DNA of 64,000 nucleotides from Actinomycetota bacterium (GCA_020160805.1 JAIUPO010000001.1:1-64000); one strand, 5' to 3'; positions 45,324 through 55,228 are shown, counted from the first letter of the stretch. Translations and numbers: made by a program. Notes: a model not told the origin generated them from the letters alone.

Positions 45324-46289
45324 TCAGGCGCGTGGGTGGGCCCGGGCATAGGACTCCTTGAGCCGCTCGATGGACACATGCGTGTAGAGCTGGGTTGTCG
45401 CCAAAGATCGGTGACCTAGCAACTCTTGCACGGTGCGCAGGTCAGCACCGCCGTCCAGGAGGTGTGTCGCGGCAGTATGTCGCAGCCCGTGCGGCGCCAG
45501 ATCGGTTCCGCCGGGCGTCCGCGAGGTGGCGGCGTGAACGGCCGTGCGCACCTGGCGCTGGTCGACCCGTCGCCCGCGTCGGCCGAGGAAGAGCGCCGGT
45601 CCGCTGTCGGCGGTGACGAGTCGCGCGCGACCGGTGGTCAGCCAGCGATCGAGCGCCGCCCCCGCCGGCACGCCGAATGGCACCACGCGCTCCCGGCTGC
45701 CCTTGCCGAAGACGGTGGCGGTGCGCGCGGCGAGATCCACATCATCGATATCGAGGCCCGCGAGTTCCCCCACGCGCAGTCCACTGGCATACAACAGCTC
45801 GAGCATGGCGACATCCCGCACGGCGACCGGGTCATCGTCATCGGAGGCGAGCGCCGCCGCAGTGAGAACCTCCTGCGCCGCGGGCGCCGTCAGGATCGCC
45901 GGCAAATGCCGATTGCGTCTGGCAGCGGCAAGTTTCACCGCGGGGTCTGCCTCGATCCGCCCGGAGCGCAGCGCCCAGTCATAGAAGGTGCGGATGCTGG
46001 CGACGCGACGGCCCATCGTCGATCGGGCGGCGCCCGATCGCGACATCCACCCCAGCCAGCCACGCAAGTCGGGCAGGCGCGCGCCAAGCAGCACATCGGG
46101 TAAATCCTCGGAGGTCCTGCTGGGGGCAGCGTCGGAGGAGGGAGCCGATGCGTCGTCAGGATCGCCACGCAGAAAGGCGGACAAGGACGCGAGATCCCCG
46201 AGATAGGCGCGCGTGGTGTTGGCGGATCGGCCGCGTTCGACCTCGAGGTAGCGCGCGAAGTCCGCGACCAGCTGCGCGTCCGTGCCCAT
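45324..46289 (-). CDS. xerC: Tyrosine recombinase XerC
   Basis: 321 aa. An N-terminal SAM-like core-binding domain (DFARYLEVERGRSANTTRAYLGDL) contains an extra acidic insert around residues 45-65. The catalytic domain has the first Arg in YASGLRVGEL, Lys in GKGSRERVV, HGLRH, LLGHRSLATTQLYTHVS with the nucleophilic Tyr. It resolves chromosome dimers at dif with XerD. Confidence 0.93.
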   Translation of the reverse strand: MGTDAQLVADFARYLEVERGRSANTTRAYLGDLASLSAFLRGDPDDASAPSSDAAPSRTSEDLPDVLLGARLPDLRGWLGWMSRSGAARSTMGRRVASIRTFYDWALRSGRIEADPAVKLAAARRNRHLPAILTAPAAQEVLTAAALASDDDDPVAVRDVAMLELLYASGLRVGELAGLDIDDVDLAARTATVFGKGSRERVVPFGVPAGAALDRWLTTGRARLVTADSGPALFLGRRGRRVDQRQVRTAVHAATSRTPGGTDLAPHGLRHTAATHLLDGGADLRTVQELLGHRSLATTQLYTHVSIERLKESYARAHPRA

Positions 46290-46320
46290 CGGGCCACGGT
46301 GGCAAAAAGACGGGAGCCGA

Positions 46321-47433
46321 TCAAGACGCCACGCTTGCCGGCCGTGACCACAGCTCGCCGCGGCGGCGGGCCAAACCCGCGAGTTCCAGGGGCCCCAAGG
46401 CGATCTGGACGCTCATGGCGTCCATCCCGGCGCGCTCGGCGAGTTCGTCGATCTGTGCGGGGCGGCCGATGGGCAGCACCTGCCAGACCTGACGCTGGGC
46501 CGCGGTGAGCGCGTCCTCCGGCCGCGAGGGATCGCGTCGTTCGGGGGCGGCGTCCACCCCGAAGGAGCCGATGAGGTCCGCAACATCGGCACCATCGGTG
46601 ATCAGCGTGGCGAGGCCGTCGCGGATCGCCTGGTGCGTGCCTGCCGAGGACATCGAGGTCACCGGCCCGGGCAGCGCGCCAACGGGTCGGCCAAGCGCCA
46701 GGGCGGCCGCCGCCGTGGCGAGCGAGCCCGAGCGCAGGGCCGCCTCGATGACGACGGTCCCGGACGTCATCGCGGCGATGAGCCGGTTGCGCAAGAGAAA
46801 GCGCTGCCGATAGGGCGCCGACCCGGGAGGCAGTTCGGTCACGACCGCGCCCGTGGCGGCGATCTCGCGCACGAGCGCCTCGTGCGATCGGGGATAGACG
46901 CGATCGATGCCGCAGGCCAGCACCGCGACGGTGGCCGCGCCCGCCGCGAGCGCGCCGCGATGGGCCGCACCATCAATGCCGAGGGCGGCCCCGGACACCA
47001 CGGTGAACCGCCGGGCCGAAACCTCGGCGGCCAGGTCCATCGCCCGATCCAGGCCGTATGCCGTGGCCGCTCTTGCGCCGACGATAGCCACGCTGCGGCG
47101 GCACAGGGCCGCGAGGTCCTCGCGTGCGTCGCCGCGCACCCACAGGCAGTGGGGCGGCGCCTCCAGCTGATCCAGACCCTCCGGCCAGGCCGGGTCGCCC
47201 GGGATGATGACGATGGCATCCAGGCTGGCGCAGATGGCGGCATCGTCGATGCCCGCGAGAGTCTCGAGGCGGGCCGCGACTCGGCTCATCACGCGCTTGT
47301 CGCCACCACGGTGCACATCGGCGAGGGCCTCCTCGTGGCCGAGCCGCTGCAGGTAGGCGGCGATGACCGGGTCGGCCGGCTCGGCGAGGCGAGCCCATGT
47401 CACCCGAGCCTGGCGTTCTGCAGACCACGTCAT
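46321..47433 (-). CDS. dprA: DNA processing protein DprA
   Basis: 370 aa. The Rossmann-like core is VAIVGARAATAYG, VVSGAALGIDGAAHRGAL, FLLRNRLIAAMTSGTVVIEAALRSGSL and GRPVGALPGPVTS. The C-terminal winged helix includes RQVWQVLPIGRPAQIDELAERAGM. It loads RecA on incoming single-stranded DNA. The stop of comM overlaps its start by 4 bp, and it precedes xerC by 31 bp. Confidence 0.93.
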   Translation of the reverse strand: MTWSAERQARVTWARLAEPADPVIAAYLQRLGHEEALADVHRGGDKRVMSRVAARLETLAGIDDAAICASLDAIVIIPGDPAWPEGLDQLEAPPHCLWVRGDAREDLAALCRRSVAIVGARAATAYGLDRAMDLAAEVSARRFTVVSGAALGIDGAAHRGALAAGAATVAVLACGIDRVYPRSHEALVREIAATGAVVTELPPGSAPYRQRFLLRNRLIAAMTSGTVVIEAALRSGSLATAAAALALGRPVGALPGPVTSMSSAGTHQAIRDGLATLITDGADVADLIGSFGVDAAPERRDPSRPEDALTAAQRQVWQVLPIGRPAQIDELAERAGMDAMSVQIALGPLELAGLARRRGELWSRPASVAS

Positions 47434-48980
47434 GCCGCCACCTGCGATCCGGCGCGCAGCAGCAGTGCCAGTCCGATGTCGTCAGCCGTTGGCACCGAGC
47501 GACCCGCCAGATCGGCCCTCGTCCACGCGACCCGAAGGGTGCGGTCATAGCCGCGCAGGCTGAGCAGCCCCCGCTCCAGGGCTCGATCCACATCGGCCGT
47601 CACCGCCCCGGGCAACCGGAACCTACCCACCCGCAAGATATGGCCTGGCACCAGCCCGTTAACCGGCCACCCGGACGCGCCGCGCGAACCCACCCAGCGG
47701 TCCAGCGCGGCGGCCCGGGCCCCCGCGACCCGCTCGGCCACCGCCGCCGAAGACTCCCCGGCACACGCGGTCCCCGCGGCGTGCGTGACGGCCGGCACGT
47801 GGACCTGCACGTCGATCCGGTCCAGGATCGGGCCACCGAGCCGTGCGGCATACGCCCGGCGGGCCATCGGGGAGCAGGTGCAGCGCAGCGCCTTGCCGTG
47901 CCCGTGCCCGCACGGGCACGGGTTGGCGGCGAGCACGAGTTGGAAGCGCGCCGGATACGTCACCGAGGCCCGGGCCCGCGCGATCGTCACAGCGCCGCAT
48001 TCCAGCGGCTGACGTAGCGCTTGCAGAACATCCTGCTTGAACTGTGGGGCCTCATCGAGAAAAAGCACCCCCAGGTGTGCCGTCGACACCGCACCGGGAC
48101 GCACCACTCCGGACCCGCCGCCGACCATCGCCGCCAGGGAGGCCCCGTGATGCGGGGCGACATATGGCGCGGTCAGGTCGAGGCCGCAATTGGCGGCGGA
48201 CTCGCCGAGCAGCGAGCGGATCGCGAGCACCTCCATGGCTTGATCGAGATGCAAAGGCGGCAGGATGCCGGCAATCCGCTCGGCGAGCATTGTCTTGCCG
48301 CTGCCCGGCGGGCCAGTGAGGAGGAGGTGGTGACCGCCGGCGGCAGCCACCTCCACCGCGATCCGGGCCTGCGCCTGGCCAGCAACCTCCGAAAGGTCCG
48401 GCACGGCGCGCCCGGTCAGTGCCCGGCTCGGCGGTAACTCAGCCACCGGCCAGGAGGACGGCGACCCGCCGTCCTTGTAGTTCAGCGCGAGCTCTCGCAG
48501 ATTCGTCACCGGGTGCACCCGGATCCCGTCCACCAGGCGCGCTTCAGCGAGATTTGCGCGGGGGACGACGACATCCTTGGCCCCGGCGGCCGCCGCGGCG
48601 ACGACGGAGGGGAGCACGCCGGCGACCGGGCGCACCGACCCATCGAGGCCCAACTCCCCGATGTGCACCACGCCCCGGACGCGCTCCTGCGGCACCTCCT
48701 CGGTTGCCGCCAGGATCGCGATGGCGATAGCCAGGTCGAAGCCGGTGCCATTCTTCGGGACCGCGGCCGGCGAGAGGTTGACGACGATCTTGCGGCTAGG
48801 CAGCGGCAGGTCGCAGGACTCCGCCGCCGCCCGCACGCGATCGGGGGCTTGCCGACAGGCCGCATCCGGCAGCCCGCTGAGCAGCAGCCCGGGGAGCGCA
48901 TTGCTCAGGTGGGCTTCGACCTCAACCAGGCGGCCGTCGAGCCCGGACAAGGCGATGGCCTGGGTGGTCCCGAGCGTCAT
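47430..48980 (-). CDS. comM: ComM/YifB family magnesium-chelatase-like AAA+ ATPase
   Basis: 516 aa. An N-terminal Lon-protease-like domain (KIVVNLSPAAVPKNGTGFDLAIAIA) leads into an AAA+ core with Walker A GPPGSGKTMLA, Walker B GVLFLDEAPQF, and a zinc-type segment CPCGHGHGKALRCTC. The C-terminal domain resembles Mg chelatase. The protein promotes branch migration during transformation. It is coupled to dprA. Confidence 0.93.
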   Translation of the reverse strand: MTLGTTQAIALSGLDGRLVEVEAHLSNALPGLLLSGLPDAACRQAPDRVRAAAESCDLPLPSRKIVVNLSPAAVPKNGTGFDLAIAIAILAATEEVPQERVRGVVHIGELGLDGSVRPVAGVLPSVVAAAAAGAKDVVVPRANLAEARLVDGIRVHPVTNLRELALNYKDGGSPSSWPVAELPPSRALTGRAVPDLSEVAGQAQARIAVEVAAAGGHHLLLTGPPGSGKTMLAERIAGILPPLHLDQAMEVLAIRSLLGESAANCGLDLTAPYVAPHHGASLAAMVGGGSGVVRPGAVSTAHLGVLFLDEAPQFKQDVLQALRQPLECGAVTIARARASVTYPARFQLVLAANPCPCGHGHGKALRCTCSPMARRAYAARLGGPILDRIDVQVHVPAVTHAAGTACAGESSAAVAERVAGARAAALDRWVGSRGASGWPVNGLVPGHILRVGRFRLPGAVTADVDRALERGLLSLRGYDRTLRVAWTRADLAGRSVPTADDIGLALLLRAGSQVAA

Positions 48981-48981
48981 C

Positions 48982-49356
48982 TCAGACCACTCCCCGCAGG
49001 TGCTCGACCTGAGTTCGGGTGCTGCCCTGACCGATCAGCACGCCAATGACATCGAAGCGCACCCCCGGGGGCCGGATCTGGGGATTGGCCTGCAGCCAGG
49101 CATGCGCGAGCCGGCGCAGCTTGACCAGCTTTTGGGCGGTCACGCCGCCGACTGGATCGCCCGCGACCAGGTTGCGCCGGGTCTTGACCTCGACGATGAC
49201 CAGATCACCGCCCCCCTGCCGCGCCACGATGTCGAGTTCACCGCGCGGCTGCCCGGTCCGCCAGTTGCGATCCAGAATCTCAAAGCCGCGGTCATGCAGA
49301 TAGCGCGCCGCCACCTCCTCGCCGAATCGCCCGACCTCGAGTCGTTCGTCGCTCAT
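48982..49356 (-). CDS. yraN: YraN family protein (UPF0102, nuclease-like fold)
   Basis: 124 aa. Typical motifs are GRFGEEVAARYLHDRGFEILDRNWR, GELDIVARQGGGDLVIVEVKTRR and PVGGVTAQKLVKLRRLA. The D-ExK pattern is that of Holliday-junction-resolvase-like folds, but function is unassigned. It sits between comM and the DUF2469 gene, as in related genomes. Confidence 0.93.
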   Translation of the reverse strand: MSDERLEVGRFGEEVAARYLHDRGFEILDRNWRTGQPRGELDIVARQGGGDLVIVEVKTRRNLVAGDPVGGVTAQKLVKLRRLAHAWLQANPQIRPPGVRFDVIGVLIGQGSTRTQVEHLRGVV

Positions 49357-49480
49357 CTCTTCGCCCCCGTGCCATCACGATCAGCCGTCTGATCCGTCAC
49401 GGATGACGATTCCGCACGGCGGCGGCGACGTCAGGAGGGGTCGGAAAATCTGTGGAAAGCGGGTTTTGGGGCTGCCCGGA

Positions 49481-49489
49481 TGTGGATAA
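49481..49489 (-). promoter_or_regulatory. Perfect DnaA-box nonamer in the yraN-DUF2469 gap
   Basis: TGTGGATAA, complement of TTATCCACA, in the 153-bp gap between DUF2469 and yraN. A related TGTGGAAAGCGGG lies 30 bp before it. The same context recurs at 43234. No other gene is in the gap. Confidence 0.45.
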
Positions 49490-49509
49490 CTAACGGCCGA
49501 GTGCGGCGC

Positions 49510-49824
49510 TCAGAAGGTGCCCTTTGGCACTTCTAGATCGCTCTTGGCCAACTCCTCCACGTTGACATCCTTGAAGGTGATGACCCGGACGTTCTTGGCG
49601 AAGCGCGCCGGGCGATAGATGTCCCAGACCCAGGCATCGCTCATCGTGACCTCGAAGAAGACCTCGCTGCCCTCGCCGCGCACCTTCACATCGACGCCAT
49701 TGGCGAGATAGAAGCGCCGCTCGGTCTCGACAACATAACTGAACAGCCCGACGACATCGCGATACTCGCGATAGAGCGCAAGCTCCATCTCGGTTTCGTA
49801 CTTCTCCAGGTCTTCGGTGCTCAT
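49510..49824 (-). CDS. DUF2469 family protein
   Basis: 104 aa, a small actinobacterial core protein usually found between rnhB and yraN. It begins [42 protein letters not shown], the family hallmark, and continues [21 protein letters not shown]. Function is unknown. The ATG overlaps the rnhB stop by 4 bp. Confidence 0.94.
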   Translation of the reverse strand: MSTEDLEKYETEMELALYREYRDVVGLFSYVVETERRFYLANGVDVKVRGEGSEVFFEVTMSDAWVWDIYRPARFAKNVRVITFKDVNVEELAKSDLEVPKGTF

Positions 49825-50576
49825 GCCGTGTCGCTTTCTGGCACGCCGCTGGCGGCGGTGAGGAGGTCGGTGTCGTGGTCATCTTCACCCATGAACGCCT
49901 CGGCGACCCCGGGCAGGTGCCACGAGCGCCGATGCAATGGGCACGGCCCGTGTTCGGTCAGCGCGGCCAGGTGCTCCGGCGCCGCATAACCCTTATTGCC
50001 GGCCCAGCCGTATGCCGGGTGCTCCCCGGCATACTCCACCATCATCGCGTCCCGGCTGACCTTCGCCAGCACGCTCGCGGCGGCCACCGAGGAGCACTTC
50101 AGGTCGGCCTTGATCATCGTCGTCACCGGCGGGACGGGCTCGCTCGCCAAGGCCGCGAAGAGTCCGACCTCCGCGGGATCGGTGAGCCAATCATGATTGC
50201 CGTCCAGGATCACCAGATCGGGCACGAGCGGCAGTTGTGCAAGCGCGCGCCGACCGGCCAGCCGCAGGGCGGCGATGATGCCCATGGCGTCGATCTCGGC
50301 AGGCCAGGAGTGACCGACGGCATACGCACGGCCCCACCGCTGGATGCGCGGGACGAGCGCGGATCGCGCGGCGGGGGTCAGGAGTTTGGAGTCCTTGACA
50401 CCCATGGGCGCGGTCCGCGAGCCGGCATCGATCACGACCACACCAACGGACACCGGACCGGCCAGCGCACCTCGGCCGACTTCGTCCATGCCGGCCAGCA
50501 CGGCATAACCATCGCGTTGCAGTGCCCGCTCGACCCGCAGCGAGGGTTTGGTGGATCGCCGAGCGAGCGGGCTCAT
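49821..50576 (-). CDS. rnhB: Ribonuclease HII
   Basis: About 251 aa from the ATG at 50576, which overlaps the lepB stop. Acidic motifs are [36 protein letters not shown] and [21 protein letters not shown]. It removes RNA from RNA-DNA hybrids. A pair of GGCATAC motifs forms a 10-bp inverted repeat within the gene (50010-50034). Confidence 0.93.
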   Translation of the reverse strand: MSPLARRSTKPSLRVERALQRDGYAVLAGMDEVGRGALAGPVSVGVVVIDAGSRTAPMGVKDSKLLTPAARSALVPRIQRWGRAYAVGHSWPAEIDAMGIIAALRLAGRRALAQLPLVPDLVILDGNHDWLTDPAEVGLFAALASEPVPPVTTMIKADLKCSSVAAASVLAKVSRDAMMVEYAGEHPAYGWAGNKGYAAPEHLAALTEHGPCPLHRRSWHLPGVAEAFMGEDDHDTDLLTAASGVPESDTA

Positions 50577-51379
50577 GGGGCCGGCACGTGGGTATAGGTC
50601 GCGGAGTAGTTGCTCAGCCAATCCCACCGCTGGACCGGCCATACCAACGCGACCGCGCGCCCGACGACGAGGTTGATGGGCACCGAGCCGGTGGAGCCGT
50701 CGCCGGTGTCGTCGTGCAGCCGGGAGTCGCTGGAATGGCCGCGGTTGTCGCCCATGACCCAGATGCGGTCGGCGGGGACGGTGATATCAAAGGTGATTTG
50801 GCTGGGCTTTTCGCCCGCCTTGACATAGGGCTCGGCAATCACCGAATCGTTGATGGACAGGCGGCCGGCCGCATCGCAACAGACGACATGGTCTCCGGGC
50901 AGGCCGATCACGCGCTTGATGAGGTGGCCCTCGGCCTTGTCGGGAAGCAGGCCGAGGAAGGTCAGTCCTGTGGTGACGGCATTGAGGATCGGGCCGCGGT
51001 TGACGGACGGTTCGGGCGCCAGCCAGTGGTCGGGATCGGCGAAGACGACGACATCACCCCGCTTCAGGCCGATCACATCAGGGGTCAGCTTGCTGACGAT
51101 GACCCGGTCGTTCTTGACGAGCGTGGACTCCATCGATTCCGACGGGATGTAGAAGGCCTGCACAAGGAAGGTCTTGACGAGAAAGCTCAGCAGCAAGGCG
51201 ATGGCGCCGACGATCACCAACTCGCGGACGGCTGCGCCGACATGGCCCAGGAAGCTGCGGCCAGCGGGGGCGACCGCTTCATCGTCCGGCTCGCCGGTCG
51301 GCGCGTCCGGAGGCCGGACGCCGGTGTGCTGGGGGTAGCGCGCGTCCGCTGGGACCTCGGAATCAGGTGGCGTAGTCAC
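50573..51379 (-). CDS. lepB: Signal peptidase I, second copy
   Basis: About 268 aa from a GTG at 51379 overlapping the stop of the upstream lepB (GTGA). A cytoplasmic tail precedes one membrane anchor ([21 protein letters not shown]). The catalytic Ser lies in [12 protein letters not shown] and the Lys in [24 protein letters not shown] closes the fold. It removes signal peptides on the outer membrane face. Confidence 0.93.
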   Translation of the reverse strand: MTTPPDSEVPADARYPQHTGVRPPDAPTGEPDDEAVAPAGRSFLGHVGAAVRELVIVGAIALLLSFLVKTFLVQAFYIPSESMESTLVKNDRVIVSKLTPDVIGLKRGDVVVFADPDHWLAPEPSVNRGPILNAVTTGLTFLGLLPDKAEGHLIKRVIGLPGDHVVCCDAAGRLSINDSVIAEPYVKAGEKPSQITFDITVPADRIWVMGDNRGHSSDSRLHDDTGDGSTGSVPINLVVGRAVALVWPVQRWDWLSNYSATYTHVPAP

Positions 51380-52101
51380 GATCCGTTCCCGGCGGGGATC
51401 GAGGCGAGCTCGCTCGAGTGAGCAATGTCGCCCATGCCGCCTAGCCGACCCATCGGCCAGTAGCGGAACATTGGCGAGCCGATGACATCGGCGACCGGGA
51501 CCATGCCGCCGCCGGGGTCCCCGAGGTGGGCGCGCGAGTCGGCCGAATTGGAGCGGTTGTCGCCCATCATCCACAGCCGCCCGGCTGGGACGATGACGTC
51601 GAAGGGGACGTCCGACGGACTCATGCCGGAGACGAGATATGGCTCGTTGACGGACGTGCCATTGATGGTCAATTTGCCGTCGGCATCGCAACAGACGATG
51701 TGATCGCCGCCGACTCCGATGACCCGCTTGACGTAGTCCTTCTCGCCTGGATCGATCCCGAAGATGCCGCCGATCCCGGAGGCCACCTTGCCGAAGGTGC
51801 CCGACCATCGAGCGGAGGACCCGCCCCCGAAGGTGTCGGTGCCGTCGAAGACGACGATATCCCCGCGCTTGACCTCTCCTCCGAACTTCGAGACGACCAC
51901 GCGATCACCGATCTGGAGCGTGGGAATCATCGAGCCGGACGGCACATAGAACGACTGGACGACGAAATTGCGCAAGACGGCGACGAGCACCAGGGCCAGC
52001 AGGATGTGCACCCACACCGGGAGGGGTTTGCGCCGGTTTCGGGTATGCCGCTCGCCCCGCGTCCGCGGGGTGCTTTCGGGGGTGCTGGGCTCCGGCGTCA
52101 T
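51376..52101 (-). CDS. lepB: Signal peptidase I, first copy
   Basis: 241 aa with a membrane anchor near residues 30-48 (VWVHILLALVLVAVLRNFVV). The catalytic Ser is in FYVPSGSMIPTL and the Lys in YVKRVIGVGGD; MGDNRSNSADSR follows. The sequence is clearly different from the downstream copy, suggesting old duplication and possible division of substrates. A terminator-like hairpin lies between it and rplS. Confidence 0.93.
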   Translation of the reverse strand: MTPEPSTPESTPRTRGERHTRNRRKPLPVWVHILLALVLVAVLRNFVVQSFYVPSGSMIPTLQIGDRVVVSKFGGEVKRGDIVVFDGTDTFGGGSSARWSGTFGKVASGIGGIFGIDPGEKDYVKRVIGVGGDHIVCCDADGKLTINGTSVNEPYLVSGMSPSDVPFDVIVPAGRLWMMGDNRSNSADSRAHLGDPGGGMVPVADVIGSPMFRYWPMGRLGGMGDIAHSSELASIPAGNGS

Positions 52102-52119
52102 AGGTGAGGCAGCCTAACG

Positions 52120-52157
52120 CGAGACCCTGACAACCTCGGGAGGCTGTCAGGGTCTCG
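52120..52157. terminator. Hairpin between rplS and lepB
   Basis: A 13-bp perfect stem (CGAGACCCTGACA with its complement) and a 12-nt loop that can fold further. It starts 23 bp after the rplS stop and has no T tract, so it may terminate or only attenuate read-through into the lepB genes. Confidence 0.65.
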
Positions 52158-52179
52158 GCGGGTGATGATCGCGCTCGGC

Positions 52180-52533
52180 TCAGGCCGTGGCGTCGCGGCG
52201 CTCGCGGATACGGGCGGCCTTCCCACGCAGCTCGCGCAGGTAGTACAGCTTGGCGCGACGCACGTCACCGCGCGTGACGACCTCGATCTTGTCGATATTC
52301 GGCGTGTGCAGCGGGAAGGTCCGCTCCACCCCGACGCCGAAGGAAATCTTGCGGACGGTGAAGGTCTCGCCGACCCCGCCGCCGTGGCGACGAATGACGA
52401 CGCCCTGGAAGATCTGGATTCGGGACCGGGTGCCTTCGACGACCTTCACGTGCACCTTGACGGTGTCACCGGCGCGGAAGGCGGGGATGTCGCTCTTGAG
52501 CGACGCGTTGTCGATCGCATCGAAACGCTGCAT
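52180..52533 (-). CDS. rplS: 50S ribosomal protein L19
   Basis: About 117 aa from the ATG at 52533. Typical sequence includes [63 protein letters not shown]. It binds at the 30S-50S interface. The trmD-rplS neighbourhood is interrupted by the FetB-like gene on the other strand. Confidence 0.97.
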   Translation of the reverse strand: MQRFDAIDNASLKSDIPAFRAGDTVKVHVKVVEGTRSRIQIFQGVVIRRHGGGVGETFTVRKISFGVGVERTFPLHTPNIDKIEVVTRGDVRRAKLYYLRELRGKAARIRERRDATA

Positions 52534-52732
52534 GGCGCTCTGCTCTTTCTTCCTGGTGCCACAGGTCACCGAGGGGATTCGGATGTTGACGTATCAGGCG
52601 CTGTCGTCGCGCGCGGCCACGTGCCGAAGCACTCCCCCTGTGGCAGGGGCTTTCAGGGCGCGGATGACAACCCACCTATGGTGCCAGAGCACCCCGCGTC
52701 CCGAGAAATCCCCGCCGCGTACCGTGGGCCTT

Positions 52733-53491
52733 GTGACGATCGCGCCCGGCCGCCCCGTGGCGCTCGCGATCCTGTTGTTGGTTCTGCTCACGCTCGGGGC
52801 GTATGCCGTGGGCCGGCTCCCCGACGCGCGCGGCACGGTCATTGCGGCGGTGCGAGCGGTGCTTCAGTTGTCCCTCGCCGCGCTGATCATCACCTCGGTC
52901 ATCTCGAGCCTGCCGTTGTCGTTGCTGTTGTTGGGGGTGATGTTCGTCGTCGCGGTCGTGACAACCGTGCGCCGCGTGGGAGCCGGACCGGCCTGGCCGT
53001 GGGCGAGCGTGGCGATGCTGGCTGGGCTGCTGCCGGTGGCGGCCATCATCCTGCTGACTCGCACGATCCCACCGACCGGCATCGCGCTCATACCCGTCTT
53101 CGGGATCCTCACGGGCAACACGATGAACGGACATACCCTCACCTGTCGCCGCGCGTTCGCCGCCCTGCGGGAGGAGCGGGATGGGTATGACGCCTGGCTG
53201 GCCCTGGGCTTCGAGCGCTCGGTCGCGATCGGCCGGATCGTGCACCGGCATCTCCCGGAAGCCTTGATCCCTGGGCTTGATCAGGTGCGGACGGCGGGGG
53301 TGGTGACGCTGCCGGGTGCCTTCATCGGCGTCTTGTTGGGCGGTGGGTCGCCGGCCCAGGCGGCGGCCGCCCAGGTGCTCGTGCTGATGGGGATCATGGC
53401 GGCCCAGACCGTCACGGCCGTGGTGGCCGAGCGGCTGATCCGGACGACGAAACTGCTGCCTGTCGACCTGGCCGAATCGCTGCACCCCTAG
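52733..53491 (+). CDS. FetB/UPF0014-type ABC permease
   Basis: About 252 aa from a GTG at 52733. Six to seven hydrophobic helices; family motifs are [58 protein letters not shown] and [17 protein letters not shown]. FetAB-type exporters remove iron in some bacteria; no ATPase gene lies beside it here, so partner and substrate are unknown. The 199-bp divergent gap to rplS likely holds promoters for both. Confidence 0.85.
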   Translation: MTIAPGRPVALAILLLVLLTLGAYAVGRLPDARGTVIAAVRAVLQLSLAALIITSVISSLPLSLLLLGVMFVVAVVTTVRRVGAGPAWPWASVAMLAGLLPVAAIILLTRTIPPTGIALIPVFGILTGNTMNGHTLTCRRAFAALREERDGYDAWLALGFERSVAIGRIVHRHLPEALIPGLDQVRTAGVVTLPGAFIGVLLGGGSPAQAAAAQVLVLMGIMAAQTVTAVVAERLIRTTKLLPVDLAESLHP

Positions 53492-54693
53492 GACCCCTCC
53501 GCAGGCGGCCGGCGCCGCTTGGTCATGGCGACTGTCCCGGCAACCTCCGCCGCTGCGCCGATGGGCCGGTAGCCGGCCTTCTTGTACAGCCGCTGGGTGC
53601 GCTGGGCGCCGCCCGCGACGAGCAGCCGGTATGCCGTGGCCTCCCGCGGAGCGATCGACTCGACCTCTTCCAGGAGGCGGCGCCCGAGACCACGCCCCAC
53701 GAGGTCCGGAGCGACCATAACCCGACCGATTTCCCAGGTAACTCCGTCATCCAGCATGCGCCCGCGGGCCGCGCCCACGAGGCGTCCGCCAGCGCGGGCG
53801 ATCAGCGTGCGCCAGGTCGACAGGCCATCGACGACATCGGGGAGTTCCTCGGTGAGCGCCGGGAACTGGTCGTTGCCATGCGCCGCGATCTCTCGGACGA
53901 AGCAGGCCCGTTGCAGCACAAGGAGTTCCGGAGCATCCGCGGGGACTGCGGGGGTGATGTCGATTGCGTCGGCGCCCATCGATTGGGAGGTATGCAGCAG
54001 GTCGGGTCGTCGGGCGGCGGTGCGCTCGAGCCGTTGCTGGTGTCGCCACTTAGCGATGGCGGAATGGTTGCCCGACAACAGGATCGGCGGCACCTCGCGC
54101 GCCACGCCGTCGATCTCCCACCGGGCGGGCTTGGTGTAGACGGGATACTCCAGCAGCCCGCCCTCGTGGGATTCCTCGACGAGCGATTCGGCATTTCCGA
54201 CCACACCGGGGATCAGGCGACCGATGGCCTCCACCATGGCCAGGACCGCCACCTCACCACCATTGAGGACATAGTCACCGAGGGAGACCGGAGTGACGTT
54301 CCAGCCGAGATCCGTTGCGGCATAGTCGTATACACGTTCGTCGATGCCCTCGTAGCGTCCGCACGCGAAAACCAGATGGGGTTCGTGAACCAGTTCCCGC
54401 GCGAAGGTCTGGGTGAACGGCCGGCCGGACGGGGTCGGCACGATCAGGCGAGTCGGCCCCGGGGCCAGCCGGTCGACATACCCCAGCGCCTCGGCCCACG
54501 GCTGCGGCTTCATCACCATGCCCGCGCCACCGCCATAGGGCGTGTCGTCCACGGTGCGATGCCGGTCGTGGGTGAAGTCGCGCAGGTCGTGCACGACCAG
54601 ATCGATCAGTCGGGCGCGCCGAGCCTTGCCAATGAGCGAAATATCCAGCGCCGCAAGGTATTCGGGAAAGATCGAGATGACGTCCAGGCGCAC
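53488..54693 (-). CDS. trmD: tRNA (guanine37-N1)-methyltransferase fused to GNAT acetyltransferase domain
   Basis: 401 aa in one frame, longer than the usual 230-270. Residues 1-235 are Trm[41 protein letters not shown], and the knot [28 protein letters not shown] with [17 protein letters not shown]. Residues about 243-385 are a GNAT domain with [22 protein letters not shown] and [12 protein letters not shown]. No stop separates them. An internal ATG (in SQSMGADAI) could give a separate GNAT product. It follows rimM by 4 bp. TrmD makes m1G37; the acetyl acceptor is unknown. Confidence 0.9.
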   Translation of the reverse strand: MRLDVISIFPEYLAALDISLIGKARRARLIDLVVHDLRDFTHDRHRTVDDTPYGGGAGMVMKPQPWAEALGYVDRLAPGPTRLIVPTPSGRPFTQTFARELVHEPHLVFACGRYEGIDERVYDYAATDLGWNVTPVSLGDYVLNGGEVAVLAMVEAIGRLIPGVVGNAESLVEESHEGGLLEYPVYTKPARWEIDGVAREVPPILLSGNHSAIAKWRHQQRLERTAARRPDLLHTSQSMGADAIDITPAVPADAPELLVLQRACFVREIAAHGNDQFPALTEELPDVVDGLSTWRTLIARAGGRLVGAARGRMLDDGVTWEIGRVMVAPDLVGRGLGRRLLEEVESIAPREATAYRLLVAGGAQRTQRLYKKAGYRPIGAAAEVAGTVAMTKRRRPPAEGS

Positions 54694-54697
54694 CAGG

Positions 54698-55228
54698 TCA
54701 CTGCTCCCGGGCGAGTTCGAGCAGGCCGGGTGGTGCGTCAACGACCACCCGGCCACCATCGATGTCGACCTCCGGGACGATGGCTTCGACGAACGGAATG
54801 TGCGCGAGGACGCCATCCGGCAGCCGCACGATGAGACGGTCCTGCGCCGCACCGATGTCGAGGCCAGCCACGTCGCCGAGCGCCTCGCCGGCGGGGCTGA
54901 CGACCTGCAGGCCGAGGAGTTCATCCTCATACCAGCCCTCGTCATCCTCCGCGGCCTCATTTGTCTCATCGGCGAAAAGCTTTGTCCCACGCAGAGATTC
55001 GGCCCCCGTGCGATCGGGGATTTCTTCGAAACCGAGAAGCCAGATTTCCTTGTGCTTGCGGGCGCTGCGCAGTGTCAGCTCCTTGAGCACGCCTGTTCCC
55101 GGCGCGGCCTGCGTGGCGAATACAGCACCCGGGACGAACCTGCCCTCGGGGTCGTCGCTGTGCAATTGCACGGTGACTTCGCCGTGCAGGCTATGCGGCT
55201 TGCCGATGCGGGCGACCAGGACACTCAC
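54698..55228 (-). CDS. rimM: Ribosome maturation factor RimM
   Basis: About 176 aa from the GTG at 55228. The N-terminal barrel is [29 protein letters not shown] and the PRC-barrel contains [25 protein letters not shown] and [22 protein letters not shown]. An alternative ATG at 55303 has AGGAG 7 nt upstream and would add 25 residues (MTGEGANCAH) not usual in the family; its strength makes the start uncertain. It assists 16S rRNA and 30S assembly. Confidence 0.92.
   Translation of the reverse strand: MSVLVARIGKPHSLHGEVTVQLHSDDPEGRFVPGAVFATQAAPGTGVLKELTLRSARKHKEIWLLGFEEIPDRTGAESLRGTKLFADETNEAAEDDEGWYEDELLGLQVVSPAGEALGDVAGLDIGAAQDRLIVRLPDGVLAHIPFVEAIVPEVDIDGGRVVVDAPPGLLELAREQ

Noticed and set aside
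47430-47433. comM and dprA as proof of natural competence
   Set aside because: Both genes are widespread in bacteria that are not known to be competent. They support the uptake-signal idea only weakly.
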